From Entomortierella parvispora (taxonomy: Eukaryota; Mortierellomycota; Mortierellomycetes; Mortierellales; Mortierellaceae): a stretch of DNA of 64,000 nucleotides. The notes beneath the pieces are model-generated. The model worked only from the letters and a program-made list of their open reading frames with translations. It was not told where the DNA came from and searched no databases. The position numbers and the translations under genes were made by a program. Location of the stretch: contig OY752140.1 of NCBI GenBank assembly GCA_963573315.1, positions 1,364,001-1,428,000 of the forward strand, given 5' to 3'. Positions 47,565 through 59,826 of this stretch are shown here, in pieces. How positions within the stretch are numbered: position 1 is the first letter of the stretch; each line of letters opens with the position of its first letter.

Positions 47565-49630
47565 ATGTCCAGGCACCAAGCAACAGCCAGGGCGAGGAAG
47601 CGCAAGGCCGCCGACCGCAGCGACGGCGAGGACGATTCCGACTTTGACTATACCCACAAGCAGCCGCTCAAGCTCGCGAGCCTGCAACCCTCAGCAAAGG
47701 CACAACCCAAGTCAAAGACACGGAACGGGCGAACTCAACCACCGTCTTCCCGCCAAAAGAAACTGCAGCAACAGCAAGCCGTCCCCTCGCTCTCTTCTTC
47801 GGACAGGGACAGCCCTTCGCCCGTAGAACGCACTCATGCAAACTCGCGTGCAAGGCCTGTCCCCAACAAGGACGAAAGCTGGAAGGCCGAGTTGAACGAA
47901 ATGGTAACGCTGCAAAATTGCTTGTTGTGGGCCTGACATAGGAGCTAAAGGAAGCACCCCTGTTCTACGAGACTAACATGTTCTTCTATCGCTTGCAACC
48001 GTCTATTGCCTGTCGAACAGCGAACCAAACGAAGTAAGGCATTCACGTCTGTTTAGTTCTTTTGTTTCTAAATGTTTATTACAACGCATTGATGTCGAAT
48101 ATGCCAACCCTGCTAATGAATGCCATTGTCTTGTCCGGTTAGTCACTGAAGAGGATCGTGGATTTGTGTTCAGAAGGAAGACTATCATCACACCAACAAC
48201 GGCGGCCGTGGACAGTTTGCAATCATCAGGCAGGACGGCCTCCAAAGGATCCAGTAATGGTGGCGGTAGCAGGGGGGAAAGGACCTCAAAATCCACCAAA
48301 GACAACCGGAGATACCTGCGCGATTACACTCCAGAAAGAGTCTCGGACGCCATTGTCGAAATTCCGATGAGGGAGACCCCAACGATCAACAAAAACAAGG
48401 ATCTAAGAGAAGGAAGCAGACGTTCAAGTTTCACTATGCGCGGACGACGAGCATCCTCTATTGGAAACGGATTCAATGGTGCGCTGTCCCCCACATATGA
48501 AAATGGAATCAGACTTGATAAACTACTTGTCAACCCGAGAATATTTTGTTTCTTGGTTCTAATCTTTAGATTCACTCTTATTGTTCACTAGCTTTGCCGC
48601 ATCCCTCGGTCGACTCGAATACTTTCTTTCGCCATATCTCTGCGGAACAACCACCACCCATTCGCATGAAGCAGCTGATGTCCTGGTGCGCACGGAGATG
48701 TATCGACGGACAAAGGAACAAATCGCAAACGGTGCTCAAAATGGCCAAGCAAGTAGAAGAGGAGACATTGTCCATGTTAATCAAGGGCGAATTTGCAATG
48801 TCGTGGATCAGTCGTCAGGAACGGGAGCCGATCCGGAAAATACCCAAGAAACCTCACCTGCAAAATGTCAAAAACTTGCAAAAGCTGAAGGAGTACGAAG
48901 AACAGATTGCAAGGCTCAGGAAAGAAGATGAGGAGTGGACAAACGTCATTAGTTCGTTTAATACGTTTCACGCCTCGCTTGTGGATAGTGGACCGCCTTT
49001 GCCGCCTGGTGATGATCCAATCATGGTGCAGCCATCGTACGCCGACGATATAGACCTGGATCTCTTGACAGCCGATGAACGAAGCTTATGGGAAAAGCAC
49101 TGCAAGGACAAGAGTACTGCAAAGTCCACGAGTGCGTCAAGTAAAAAGGCTTTGGAATCTAGCGCTAGGACTGCATCCAAGGAGCAAAACAAGTGGATGG
49201 TAGACATGATGAGCACGTTAGAGAAAGAGGTAATATTCAATGCCAAGTTTGTTGCGGAATTCGGTCAAAGGGTGCACCGTTTGTGTTTGCAAAGAAGGAA
49301 AAAAAAGACATTTTTCGCTGACATTACACTCTGTTTTCTCTTTACTGCCAGGTCGACAGCCTTCAGGACATCCTTTATGGCGCGTCACGGTTTGACAAGG
49401 TGACGAAGCAATACACAGATCAGGTTCTAGAGCAGATTGCGTCCGCGATTGACGGACGACAACGACCTAGCCCCATGGAGAGTATACCCGCGGCTCCTGT
49501 TCTCCCCTTGTCCGCAAAGGGGGCCGCACCCGCAGTTGTTGCACCCGTAGTGTCAATAGCACCCTCAGCGCCAGATTTGGCAGACGATCCACGCCAGATC
49601 CTACGAGCCCTTTCAAGGCTGAGTCTATAG
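47565..49630 (+). CDS. DSN1: Kinetochore Mis12-complex subunit Dsn1/Mis13
   Basis: Five exons: 47565-47903, 48021-48033, 48143-48478, 48592-49229 and 49352-49630; phases agree, 534 residues. The second exon is only 13 nt and is needed to keep frame. The N-terminal 110 residues are basic/Ser-rich. The Mis13 core begins with RRSSFTMRGRRASSIGNGF, then ALPHPSVDSNTFFRHISAEQ, PPPIRMKQLMSWCARRCI, and a coiled-coil second half (LQKLKEYEEQIARLRKEDEE). The Mis12 complex bridges inner centromere (CENP-C/Mif2) and the Ndc80 complex. The RRSS..RRASS block matches the Aurora B-regulated basic segment of Dsn1, so the serines there are likely phosphorylation sites (inference from family knowledge). Confidence 0.93.
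48021..48033 (+). other. 13-nt micro-exon of DSN1
   Basis: Between a CAG acceptor (48018-48020) and a GTAAGG donor (48034), coding RTKR plus one base. Without it exons 1 and 3 do not join in frame. Confidence 0.75.
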
Positions 49631-50403
49631 CACTGCATTTGCCCCCTCTTAATAAACTAAAACTCTGTAATTGCCAGACGCCAGTACCTTTGCGCCGGCA
49701 TCATTCACATGCATGGCCCTGTCGCTTGGGGAAGGAGGAGTCGATGCGGCGCTTATTTCGACTGTTCTATGGTGCCGGAGCAGTTGAATCTCAGACGCGT
49801 TACAGCTGCATGTCCAAACGCCCTTCTCTTTCCATTTTCCAATTGTTGATGGTCCGACGACGAAGTGTCCGTTCAAGTGCTTTTGCAACCGCGACCGTTA
49901 GCCTCGGGTGCACGTTCGGCGATATGACTTGCACAGTGCCCAGCTACAGCGTCGATAGAGAACGGAGAAAGATATGTCTCTGGAACTTCCACAAGTACAT
50001 GAACATACGACCTACGATCCAATGTGCTGCTGTCGCGCGTGGCATCGGGAGCTTTGTGTCCTGGGAACACGAATGTGAAAATTATTCGTCATCGGATGTG
50101 GATCCATATCTGAGCTCCGGTATCGCTCGCTTTCCTGGAGACGCCCAGTTTTTTTGTTTTTTTTCTTCAGGTGAACGATGAAAGTCAGTTTATTGCTACA
50201 CATTGAGAAGGAGAGACAGAAAGAGAGAGAAAGACAGAGAGAAAGCAAGAGAGAACGAGAAAGAGAGAAAAAGAAAGAAGGGTTTGTGATAATAAAGAAA
50301 GGGAATCCTTTTTTTCTTTTTCTGCTTCTGGGAGGTGTGAGTGTTTAGAAGGGGAGTTTGGAGTTTTTTTTTTTTTTTTTCTTCTTCCAGCGAGGTTCCA
50401 ATT
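49631..50403. other. Intergenic, convergent 3' ends of DSN1 and VTC1
   Basis: A 180-codon + frame (49639-50181) spans most of it, but there is no start context, intron pattern or family resemblance; the opposite strand also has open frames. The right end is a GA/CT-rich microsatellite (50205-50280) and a T-run at 50365-50380. Confidence 0.5.
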
Positions 50404-50820
50404 TTAATGAGCGCCATTGTCGCTGAATCTGAGGCCAAAGTTGATCAAGATGGCGGCCAAGATAAAGACGCACAGGACTGTGGGGCCGAAGCGATCATCA
50501 TAAGGTCCGGGCAATCTCTTTCGGATCCTGTCTGCACGCCAGTGGAAAGTAGCAAGGGCATAGATCATGACGACCATGGCGACGAATGTGAAGACACCGG
50601 CGGAAATACGACCGATCCGGTCACCAAAGTTCAAGAGACCGATGGCCAAGGATCCCAAGAGGACGGTGAAGTTGAGCCAGGAGAGAAAAGTACGTTCGTT
50701 GGCAAAGAAGACCTTTGGCTCGACCCGGACGGGGAGAGCAATACGCTTTCCGGGCGTGGCCTGCAACAGAGGTTGCGTTGTGGAGGTGGGCATAGTGGTT
50801 GAGTGAACGTGTCCTGACAT
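50404..50820 (-). CDS. VTC1: Vacuolar transporter chaperone subunit VTC1
   Basis: Single exon, 138 residues from the ATG at 50820 ([19 protein letters not shown]); the frame extends upstream but that part is leader. The conserved entry into the membrane domain, [20 protein letters not shown], is followed by three helices: [36 protein letters not shown] and [18 protein letters not shown], with the basic loop [21 protein letters not shown]1 is the small membrane subunit of the VTC complex, which makes polyphosphate and moves it into the vacuole. Length and blocks match fungal VTC1 (about 129 residues). There is no SPX or catalytic domain, as expected. Confidence 0.96.
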   Translation of the reverse strand: MSGHVHSTTMPTSTTQPLLQATPGKRIALPVRVEPKVFFANERTFLSWLNFTVLLGSLAIGLLNFGDRIGRISAGVFTFVAMVVMIYALATFHWRADRIRKRLPGPYDDRFGPTVLCVFILAAILINFGLRFSDNGAH

Positions 50821-52723
50821 TGTTGCTGTGTTTGTGTGTGTTTTTTTTGTCGTTGTTGGTGTTGGAAGGGTATATGTCCTGCTGCTTTCCTGAGAAGAAA
50901 AAGAGATGATTGTTTTTGGATGGAGACTATTATTTCGCATTGAAGAGAATCGATCAGTTCATGTCCATTCGTGTTGCATGCATCGTGGAGTGAATGGCAT
51001 GCTCAGTTCCCGCAAGGAGAAGAGTCATAAAAAAGAGAGAAAGAGAGAGGCGATGTAGGTGTGGGTTTACCTCAAAGTTGTAGTACCGGGAACAACAAGG
51101 AAAAAGGGAGAGAGAATGCAAAGAGACGGCAACAAGGAATGGAGTGATGAGAAAAGGAAGAGTGAGGAAGAGAGAAGAGGAAGCAGAGAGGAAGCAGAGA
51201 GGAAGGAAGGAAGGAAGGAAGGAAGGAAAGAAGGAAAGAAGAATGCCCGCGCACGAACACCACAGAGAGAGAGAGCGAGAGAGCGCGGTGTCAAAGGTGT
51301 CAAAGGTTTGAAAGGTGTGAGATATGGAGTCCAACGGTCTATTTGTTCTTCTTCATATTCCTCCTTTCACGGTGCAGTGCATGGCCGGATGATGTTATCC
51401 TCCTCTTTCTCTCTCTCTCTCTCTCCTCACATTGTTGATCTTCGAACAACAGTGAGCAGTGTTCTCCAACCATTCCTGCTTCTCCTCACTCTCGAATTCT
51501 CCTGCAACTCTTGAGTCAGAAACATCGTAGAACCAAGCAACATGCAGCAAGACTCCACGGACAGACCCCAGCCATTGCGGGCACTTTGTTTGCTCTGTCT
51601 GCTATCGACGGGCGGACTTGGACGATCTGTCCTCCAAAGACACAAGGTGAAAAAGACCGCCCTTTAGGTTCCAATTGCAGCCCATCTCAGTGCTGCTGTT
51701 CGCCGAGCACGTTGCGGGGTCGCACGCTGCGATAGGTCCGATCTGCTCTTTCCCCTGGCGTCGCACACACACCCAGCCAGCGGGGCACATACCTCCCTCG
51801 GCCTTCCTCTCATTGAGGAAGTCAGTGCACGTTTTCTGTCCAAATCCATCCATATCCATCTGACCGCACTCCTTTGCCTGCCCAACCAGGCAGGTTGACT
51901 GCTGCACCCTGTCTGTTTGTCAATGCCTGCCCGTTGTTTGCAACCACAGCCACCGCCACGCAACAACGCGTCCGATGGAAAACAAGACTTTTTGCTGTCA
52001 ACAACCCCTCGGACTACGGGACATACCCTGCAGCCTGCATGCAGAAGCTAAGCACACGACACAGGCCATGCCCGCTTCTGTCTTCCCCTCCCTCCTGCCA
52101 GGGACTGGAAGGTCGCCGTTACCTCCAATGGCTTCACAAAAGACAAACAAATGTAGCAACATTCCGTCCTCTCCCTGTCGGTTCCCCTTGGCACACTTTG
52201 CGCCTCCTTCCTGGCGCGATTCACCTATTGCTCCTTACTACTGGCCCTTACTTTTTTTATACGCTCGCGATGCAGTCTGGCCCCTCCTTGCTTTCTCCCT
52301 CATCTCTTCTAGAGCTGTACGCCCTTTGCTTCGTATGCTCTGTGCCCCTTTCTTCCTCCTCCTCTCCTCTTGTGAGTCTTCTTCTAATTGACCCCCTTCC
52401 GGTTCCCCGGCGACACACACACAAAAAGAAGGAAGAATATCAAAAGAATCGTTCTTGGTCACATCCTCTGTCGTCCACAGTTTCGTCTGCTCAGATAGCC
52501 AGGACTCTTGGGATGCATCCAGCTTGCTTGTCTTTTCTCTTCTTTTCCCTCTCTCGCCCTCCTTCTGCCTATCTCTCTTTCTTTTTTCTCCCTCCACTCT
52601 CCCTCTCTTCCTCCCTTTCCCTTGCCTTTCTTCCTGCGCGCTAATCCACATTTTAGACCCTCTTTGGAACCCCACCTTCCTCATACCTGCTTTCCTGCCA
52701 CTACCTTTCATTTCATCTTCTAC
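50821..52723. other. Long intergenic region between VTC1 and the Kre9-like gene
   Basis: 1.9 kb of promoter/leader for two divergent genes. GGAA tetranucleotide repeat at 51202-51235, CT repeat at 51408-51426, CT-rich tract 52480-52640. Long open frames (51874-52644 +, 52238-52825 -) overlap each other and are low-complexity; not called. Confidence 0.55.
51202..51240. repeat. GGAA tetranucleotide microsatellite
   Basis: About eight GGAA units ending in AAAGAAGG; non-coding. Confidence 0.8.
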
Positions 52724-53568
52724 ATGCATTTCTCTTCGCTGTTCTTGTGTCTTGCAGCACTGTTTGCTATTGCATCCACTGCCAAGGGTAAATCTTGGCA
52801 CCCTTACCCATCCTTCTGGCCACATTATTTATGGCGAAAACTAACACTGTCTGCCCAATCTCTTTGTTTCCTCGAAACACCTCATCCAACGCGTCGTCCG
52901 ACTCAATTGACCCCCTGGAATGAACGTGTCCAAAATACACTATAACAAAATATACCAGCTGATCTACAATTGACGGCACCAAACGGGACGTCGTTTGTCA
53001 TTGCAGGAGGATCATTGCAAATCGCGTGGACCTATACTGGGGCATTGCCACCTTCGCCTCCAACCATCTCTGTCGAGCTCGTTGATAACGTAATATAACC
53101 CCCCTTCCCTCCGTTTCCATCTGATCCCCATCCTGGTCCTCCTTCCTCCAGTCATCATCATCTCCGATACATCACTTTTTACCTTGACAGAGCAAGAACA
53201 TCAGCAACAACAAGAACAAACAACGATGGCGACGACAACATGGACAAACGGACAACAACAACAACAACAACGACAACAAATTTGTACAAACAGCGTGGCG
53301 ACAATGTCATCTGACATCCATTTCTTTTTTTTTTTTTTTCGTTCTCTCAATCTTTCTAGAACAAGAAGCTCTTCACTGGACCCTTGGCCCTGTTCTCCAA
53401 CTTGGTCACAACAACAGGCAGTACGACATGGTCCGTCCCGAAACTTGGGTTTGTCGGTGGCAACTTTTCCGTGATCCTCGTGGCCAACATTGCTAGCCAG
53501 GCCACCGTCTACGCCGTCGGTCCCTCTTTTGCCATCCAACCTGAAGGCACCACACCTGACCAACAGCT

Positions 53569-53602
<34 letters not shown>

Positions 53603-53719
53603 GGCTCTGCACACGGTAATGGCGCGACGGCGGGTACAATGACAACGGCACAATGGAGACACTTAGGAAATATCATGGTCGTTCTCTCGGTCATAGTCTT
53701 GGTCTTGACCAGCTTCTGA
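52724..53719 (+). CDS. Kre9/Knh1-like GPI-anchored secreted protein
   Basis: Three exons, 52724-52787, 52959-53089 and 53360-53719; phases agree, 184 residues. N-terminal signal peptide (MHFSSLFLCLAALFAIASTA). The mature part is an Ig-like Kre9/Knh1 N-terminal domain: DLQLTAPNGTSFVIAGGSLQ, IAWTYTGALPPSPPTISVEL, NLVTTTGSTTWSVPKLGF. A poly-Ser tract encoded by AGC repeats (53572-53599) and a glycine/asparagine linker precede a hydrophobic C-terminus (NIMVVLSVIVLVLTSF), the usual GPI-attachment layout. Family members are cell-wall or plasma-membrane surface proteins, some linked to beta-1,6-glucan. Exact role unknown. Confidence 0.88.
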
Positions 53720-54348
53720 AAAAAAAGGGAAAAAAAAAGAATAAAAAAGAATCCAATCTAAAGATCAAAATATCCTTCCTAGAAGAACAAGTTAATTGTC
53801 ATCTTCTGTGTATCATGTTTCTTGTCCTCTTTACGAAACTGACGGCCAGACGAAACAGAGGGAATAAGAGAAATTTGCTTCATTTTTTTATTATTATTAT
53901 TACGTTGGGGGAGGGGATGATGATGAGGCTAACCGGCTAAAGAGGGGGGGGAGGGCCGGGGATAAGTAACGGGGAATGTCGCGGATATATGAATAGATGG
54001 ATCGAGTGGATGGTTTGAGGTCTATGTAATGACGGGTGGCGATATTAAGGATACAAGTAGATAATGAAAAGAAATGCAGAGAAAAAAAAAAGCAAAAGAA
54101 GACAAACAAGAAAGAAAAAAAAATACAAGAAGAAAAAGAAAGAGGACGGACGGGGCATTAACGAAAAGAAAAAGGGAATACTAAGGTCCAGTCTAGATGT
54201 TTGGGTGAGAAACATGGGGGGGAGGGTTTTGAGATCCGAGGGCCTCGGAAGCATAGGAAGGGGAAGGATAAAAGAGAGAGAGAGAGAGTGTGTGTGTGTG
54301 TGTGTGAGAGAGAGGGAGAAACAGGGGATAGAGGGGGGGGGGGGGAAA
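53720..54348. other. Intergenic, convergent 3' ends
   Basis: A-rich 3' flank of the Kre9-like gene and 3' flank of the glycosyltransferase gene. A GA/GT dinucleotide microsatellite lies at 54274-54315 and a G-run at 54332-54345. No gene. Confidence 0.6.
54274..54315. repeat. (GA)n(GT)n compound microsatellite
   Basis: GA repeats, then about nine GT units, then GA again, in the 3' flank of the minus-strand gene. Confidence 0.8.
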
Positions 54349-57335
54349 TTACAAAGTGTGGACAGTAGGCAAGCCATTGAACGGTTGACGCCATCCACAC
54401 TGGAACTGGTTCTTGTCATAGCCGTCGCCACTGGTCGAAGAGTTGTATCCCAAATGACGCTGCAACAACGTCCGACTGGTCACCAAGGTACCGGCGCAGC
54501 TCGAGCAGTACTCGTGCTCGCCCATAAGACAATCCTGCAGACTGATATCTGGAGGGGGGGCAATCATTCCCTGAGAATGAACCAAGGCATCCTCTTCCAA
54601 AATAAACGACGCCGTAAGCGCCACAGACCGTTTGAAGATCAAGCCTGAACCGCCCGTGCCCACAAACAGTCCACAATGATCCTGGACCTTTTGGTTCGCC
54701 TCGTACAGAGTGTTGAGCATGGTCTGCCATCCATCCTCACAGAAAGGAAAGTCGTCCTCCATGAGACCCAAATAGACAGAATCCTCCTGGGTGCCGATCT
54801 TGCGGATCGCGCTCACGAGGTGATGACGGTGGTTCTTTTCAAAGCCGTCCTCACGGATCCATTGAACGTGCTTTCGGGCTTTGGGAATCTTGTCGAAATA
54901 AAGCTTGGCCTCATCGTAGCCAGGAAAGTCCGTAAAGTGGGTGTACACCACAATCTGAATCCGTGAGTAGAGAGGATCAACCTCCTCGTCTGGAAAGTTG
55001 GCCAAGTAAGAAGAAAGCGTCTCTTTGATATAAGTCGTTCCGCGCTTCCTGGGGGCAGTCATCAGGATCAAGGTCAACAGGAATGGGGTCTCGGGCTCCA
55101 CGCTGCTGCTCAAGACCACATTGCTGACGTCGGGTCGGTGGGTATGGTACTTGTTGAATGTCAGGAGAACCAACAAGAGAAACAAAAGTGTCGGGAGGGT
55201 GTACGCAAATGTCTTCCAAATGGGTCGTTCGTTCTTTTTGTTGATGTGATTGCCCTTGTAGAGGCCATCATCGCTGGTCAAGGTCGAGTCCGAGAATGCA
55301 TCGTCGTCCTCCAACAAAGCCTCCAGGCCAGCGTCATCCCAGAGCTGAAGTTTCTCAAATGGCACAGACAGTGGTCGGCCTCCCCAATGTCCCAGGCTGT
55401 GTTGAATTGAGATTACGAGAGCCGCAAAAAAGCCCACCACCATGCCTGCGCCAGCCCACCAGACAATCGTCTTTGGGATCCCGTTCAAGAGGCAGAGAAC
55501 GATCTGAACCAGCGTTTTCCGCTTACGCCAGAAAACTCCAGATTTTTCACTGGGAAAGGGTGTCGAGGGGAACAGCGACTGCACGATCAACAGTGCAAAG
55601 AGATAGGGAGCCAGACCTAAGAATACACAACAAGGAGAAGAATTGGTTACTGCTTGCTCTACTAAAGAGAAAAGGAGGATTGGGAGTCTCCCCTGTCTCT
55701 CCCTCCATGGTCCCTCCCTCCATCCAGTGTCGGTGGTTCCTCGTGATGATAGACCCATGCGTGCCCTAGATGCTGCACTGCCCCCTGTCGAGTGATGACC
55801 TCCTTGCTCCACCAGTGCCATCGGATCCGATGGTCCAGAAGAATACTCGGAAGTTTCTCGTGCATGGGTGAATGGGTGGGTGGGTGGGCGTTGTTTTGGA
55901 TTTCACGGCTATGACGCCTTTTGCCATTCTATTTTTTAAAATATAATGGTGGCACAGTATTCCCCCCTTTTGCCGTTGTGATCGCCCATGGTAGTCCCTG
56001 TGCGTAAAAATAGCAAGGTCCTCAAGGCTGCTTGCCCCTTCTCCCTCTCTGCTTAACAATAACAAGCCCCGTTCCTTTGTTGCCAGATCAACAAAGAATG
56101 TTTGTTGAAAATTCATGCATCCTTTGCACCCTCTCTCTCTCTCTCTCAGCCTATCTGTCCCTTTGCCTTTGCCTTTGCCCTTGTTCCGTTTAGAACAGAA
56201 CTTGTCGCAGAGTGAAATGTAGAAAAGACAGAATCCGCTGTTCCTGGGTTTTTTTGGGACGTTCGGAAAGGGTCCAGCTTCCGATTCCGACCATCCAAAA
56301 GTGCAATCGACCTGGATGGAGACGAGTGCGGACACCTTCCCAGTTGCTTCTCCACATTTTGCGGGAAAAACATTAAAAAAGGGTCTTTTTCTTACCAAGA
56401 TTGCATTCAAACATGGAATCGCTAAAGAACAAGGAGGGAATGTGCCATCCCACCGCCCTGGAGAACACAAAGCCCATCAGCATGCGCACGGCCATGACGA
56501 GGCCCATGACGAGAAGGCAGAGGTTTCTAAAGATCCGAGATCCATTGAGCTGAAACGCAGCCGTCAGATGGTCCTCAAACAGGGCCAGGGACATTAAATT
56601 GGTGCCGGCCAATACCAGAGACATAGCCGGGCTTCCGATCTGAGCTGCGCTCAACAGCGACGGCGTCAATGGGATCACAAAGGGCGAGACCAGGAGCGAC
56701 AAGTACTCCATAGAAAAGATGACATGGGACGGCGAGGTGCAATGAGCCGGGAACTTTCCGCCCAGACCGACGGCAGTGAGGATAACTGTCAAGGCCAGCA
56801 CTGTTCCTGTAACGGGTTGCACAAGCAACCTGGATATTGATGGCGACGAGTTGCCAGGGTTGTTGTTGTTATTGTTGTTGCTGCTGTTATTTGAAATGTT
56901 GTTGACACTGTTTCCGCTACCGTTATTATTGTTGATATTAGCGCTGGCTTGAGGAGGTTGTTGGTATGGAAAGTAGGATGCGGACGAGGAGTGCGGGGAG
57001 GAGATGGAGCCGGGCGAGCCCATGGCAATTATGGTGCTGACGGGCGGTGTGGACGGCGCGGACGAGATGGAGGTGGAGGAGGCAAAGGTCTTTAGTTGGT
57101 AGGCGGTGGGCGAGTGTGGAGGGGTGGGAACACTCATGGTACCGGGGAGGTTCATGGCAGGGGAGGCAGGGCGGGAACCGGGAGCGGACGATATAGACGA
57201 GGCATAGGAGGATGAATGTGAGTGCGAGGAGGAGATGGCCGAGTGAGGGGCCAAGTGGTGGGCAGAGAGGGCAGAGTGCAGTTGCTGGCCAATGTTCCTC
57301 TGCTGGGGGGCAGAGGAAGGAGCAGTGGCGACCAT
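54349..57335 (-). CDS. Polytopic membrane protein with C-terminal glycosyltransferase-like domain
   Basis: Two exons on minus, 57335-56396 and 55616-54349, joined in phase across a 779-nt intron; 735 residues. The first 165 residues are low-complexity (SSSHSHSSSYASSISSAPGS and an Asn-run). Then come about six hydrophobic helices (e.g. TGTVLALTVILTAVGLGG, NLCLLVMGLVMAVRMLMGF, APYLFALLIVQSLF, WWAGAGMVVGFFAALVISI) and a seventh (TFAYTLPTLLFLLLVLLTF) leading to a soluble C-terminal half. That half looks like a GT-A glycosyltransferase: LLTLILMTAPRKRGTTYIKE, IQIVVYTHFTDFPG, an acidic DxD-like motif in YLGLMEDDFPFCEDGWQ, and CGLFVGTGGSGLIFKR. Pattern is nearest to MGAT4/PGAP4-type enzymes, but this is inference. 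The ATG at 57335 was chosen because the upstream frame is low-complexity leader. Confidence 0.75.
55617..56395 (-). other. Unusually long (779-nt) intron
   Basis: GTAAGA donor, TTCTTAG acceptor. Most introns here are 70-130 nt. The splice joins two hydrophobic blocks in frame. The intron contains a (CT)n tract and no coding block I could recognise. Confidence 0.65.
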
Positions 57336-57446
57336 TGCAGCCGATGCTGTGTGTGAGAGTAAGAGGCGGATATGAGTTGAAGGGAGTGGGAGGAGACAGG
57401 CAGAGACGGATGCGATGAAGAAGATGCAAAGAGGATGAGGATGAGG

Positions 57447-57477
<31 letters not shown>

Positions 57478-59826
57478 AGGGATGAGCGATGAGATTGGAA
57501 GAAGAAGAGGAAGAGGAGGAGGAGGAGGAAGAAGAAAAGAGAGAGGAAGTGGTCGTCTACAAGTGGAGAAGTGAGAAGAAGAGGAGAAGAGAGAGAGGAA
57601 GAGGAGAGGAAGACAGAGGTCAGTTTTGTCCATTCACACATGCACACATTCAACATTCATCCATCCATCCATCCATCCATCCATTGGATGAGAAGAAGAG
57701 AAAAGACAGAGAGAGTAGTGAATGAGTGCAGCAGCCGCTCCGTTTTTTTTTCTTTTTTTTTTTTCTCTTCTTTTCTTTTCCGTCCAAACGTTGGGAATGA
57801 TACCCATCCATGTCCATTCATCCCTGTCCTTTGTCCTTTGTCCTTGTTCCAAATAGAGTGCTAGTGCACACAGCATGGACAGTTGCAGCCTCGCTTCGTC
57901 CTCTGCAACCGCACGCCTGCATGGACGATACTATGCATCTCATCTTCTGCACCTCGCTTTTTTCTTTCTTTTTTGTTGTTCGGTCGTCCGAGGGAGGGAT
58001 AAGAAGGAGGGGAAGGGAAAAAGGCGGTTCCTCCCTGGTTGCAGGAGGTGCACTGGGCTCGATGGCGTCGTTGTTCGGCGTAGTCGTCGAGAAGGGGGAA
58101 AGGGGTCGATGGTGGAGACCAAGGGTTACCTGGAAGTGAGGGTGGAGTATGCAGAAAGAAAGAAAAACAAAACAAAGAGTGGTTGGGCGAGTGATAGAGA
58201 GAGAAAGTCAAGGAAGCAAGTAAGGGGAGGAGTGAGGTGAAGGGAGGGGGAGGAGGTAAAGGAAGGAAGGAAGGACTCGAAAAGAGATGAGAGAGAGTAA
58301 AGAGAGAAGAAGATAACAGAGGGACAAAAACAAAAAAGAGAGAAAAAGAGAGCCCTGTGTGTCCATTGTTCAATCCCATGCTGTTTTCCGAGCGAGTGCC
58401 GCCACGGCGTAGAAACTCATAGTCCGATTCGCCTTCGCTCTCCTCCTCCTCTGCCTCTCATTCTCTCTTTCAGCTGCAAACCCTGTTCTTTGTTGTTTCT
58501 TCCTTGGCCCTGCCCTGAGTGGCGGGGAAGCAAAAGAACGGGGCCTGAGAGGACCCATTGCGACGTAGCCCTCACCTGGCCCCCTCTGTGGGGATTGGCC
58601 CTGTTTGGTGCTGATTCCACCTGTTTTTCTTTACGTTTCTATTTTCTTTTATTTTATTTTATTTTCCGAGCTGTCTGTCCCTGGACGGAATCAAGAGCCT
58701 GGCTTCGAGCTGGGCCAGGCCTGCCCATGCCCGGGGCTCTCATTCTTTTCCCTTGATAAGTTTGAAGCTCTACTGACAAGGTTCCACCGAAGTTTGCACT
58801 TCATCGTGCTTGCTCACCCTGCCCGTGTTATCTCCTTCACGCCCAGCAGCAGGGAAGCAGGGAACGAGCAACCCTCAGTGTGTTCATTCCCAGCCAGCCA
58901 GCAATGCATGCGCGTAATGTACATAGGTACCCTTTTCATCTGTCGTTCGCGCTCTCTCTCGCTCTCTCTGTCTTTTCTCTTCTCTCACGCTCTCTCTTTA
59001 GTTCCTATTCGTCATCTCTGCCTCTCACAAAGACATGGGGGTTGCTCTTCTTCCCCGACCATGGGCCTCGGTTGACTTGAATGGTCCTCCAGCACGCGTC
59101 ATTTTGCCACGGCTGTTCTGCTGCTCTCTCCCCTTTCTCTCTCTCTCTCGCTTTCTCCGCTATCTTGACAAAACTGCTCACAACAAACATGGCTAACAAA
59201 TGGTTCCAACACTAGCAGCAGAGTGATCATTTTTTTTGTTTGTTTGTTTTGAGAGCAGAGTAAAAAAAAAAAAAAAAGTTGCAACGTTCCTGGCCGAGGA
59301 CACGTTTGAGAGTTGACTTCACGAAACTAGACTCCAGATAGTCCAGGGGAACAACTCTTTGTGTCTTGAAAAAAAAAAAAAAAAGGGTGTCGTCATTGTG
59401 AGGTGAATTGTCGGCACTGTATTATTCTTATTCTCATTATTCTTAGCCAGGTAGCCTTTGGTTCGTCAAGACATTCCATGGGGCGACAAGCCCTGACTAA
59501 GCCCGTCAGCCTTGATGGAAAGACGTCAAAAAACAGTGAACAATTGAATGAATAATGAAAAAAGAAAAGCACGGACAGCAAAAAGTCAAGAATAGATTTT
59601 GGTTTGACCGTTGAGGCACAACAAATTTCCTCAGTTTAGAATTTGACCCAATGGACACAACACAGAGAAATGTCATTTCAAATGGGTGTCCACGCGGTCG
59701 CAACGACAACGCCCCTGTGTTCCCCACTGCACAACCTCTTCACTCGCCCTCTCTAATCACATAATCACAATAGACTAAATTGACCCGAGAGTGGACCATG
59801 AAACGACAGCAATTCTTTGCGATTTA
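57336..59826. other. Long intergenic region
   Basis: 2.5 kb, no supported gene. Left part is the leader/promoter of the minus-strand glycosyltransferase gene, strongly GA-rich on + (57420-57610). An ATCC tetranucleotide repeat lies at 57658-57685. Homopurine and pyrimidine tracts and A-runs (59262-59277, 59369-59384) follow. Open frames on both strands are low-complexity. Confidence 0.55.
57658..57685. repeat. ATCC tetranucleotide microsatellite
   Basis: Seven CATC/ATCC units in the leader region of the minus-strand gene. Confidence 0.8.

Noticed and set aside
49639-50181. 180-codon + frame after DSN1
   Set aside because: No start context, no conserved pattern, overlapping open frames on the other strand; it lies in convergent 3' flanks.
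51874-52825. Long frames 51874-52644 (+) and 52238-52825 (-)
   Set aside because: Pure low-complexity CT/GA-rich DNA upstream of the Kre9-like gene.
53201-53662. 153-codon minus frame rich in Ala and Cys
   Set aside because: Antisense shadow of the poly-Ser tract and CAA repeats of the Kre9-like gene.
57938-58379. Frames 57861-58379 (-) and 57810-58139 (+)
   Set aside because: Low-complexity Ser/Pro/Leu or Arg/Gly/Lys runs in simple repeats.
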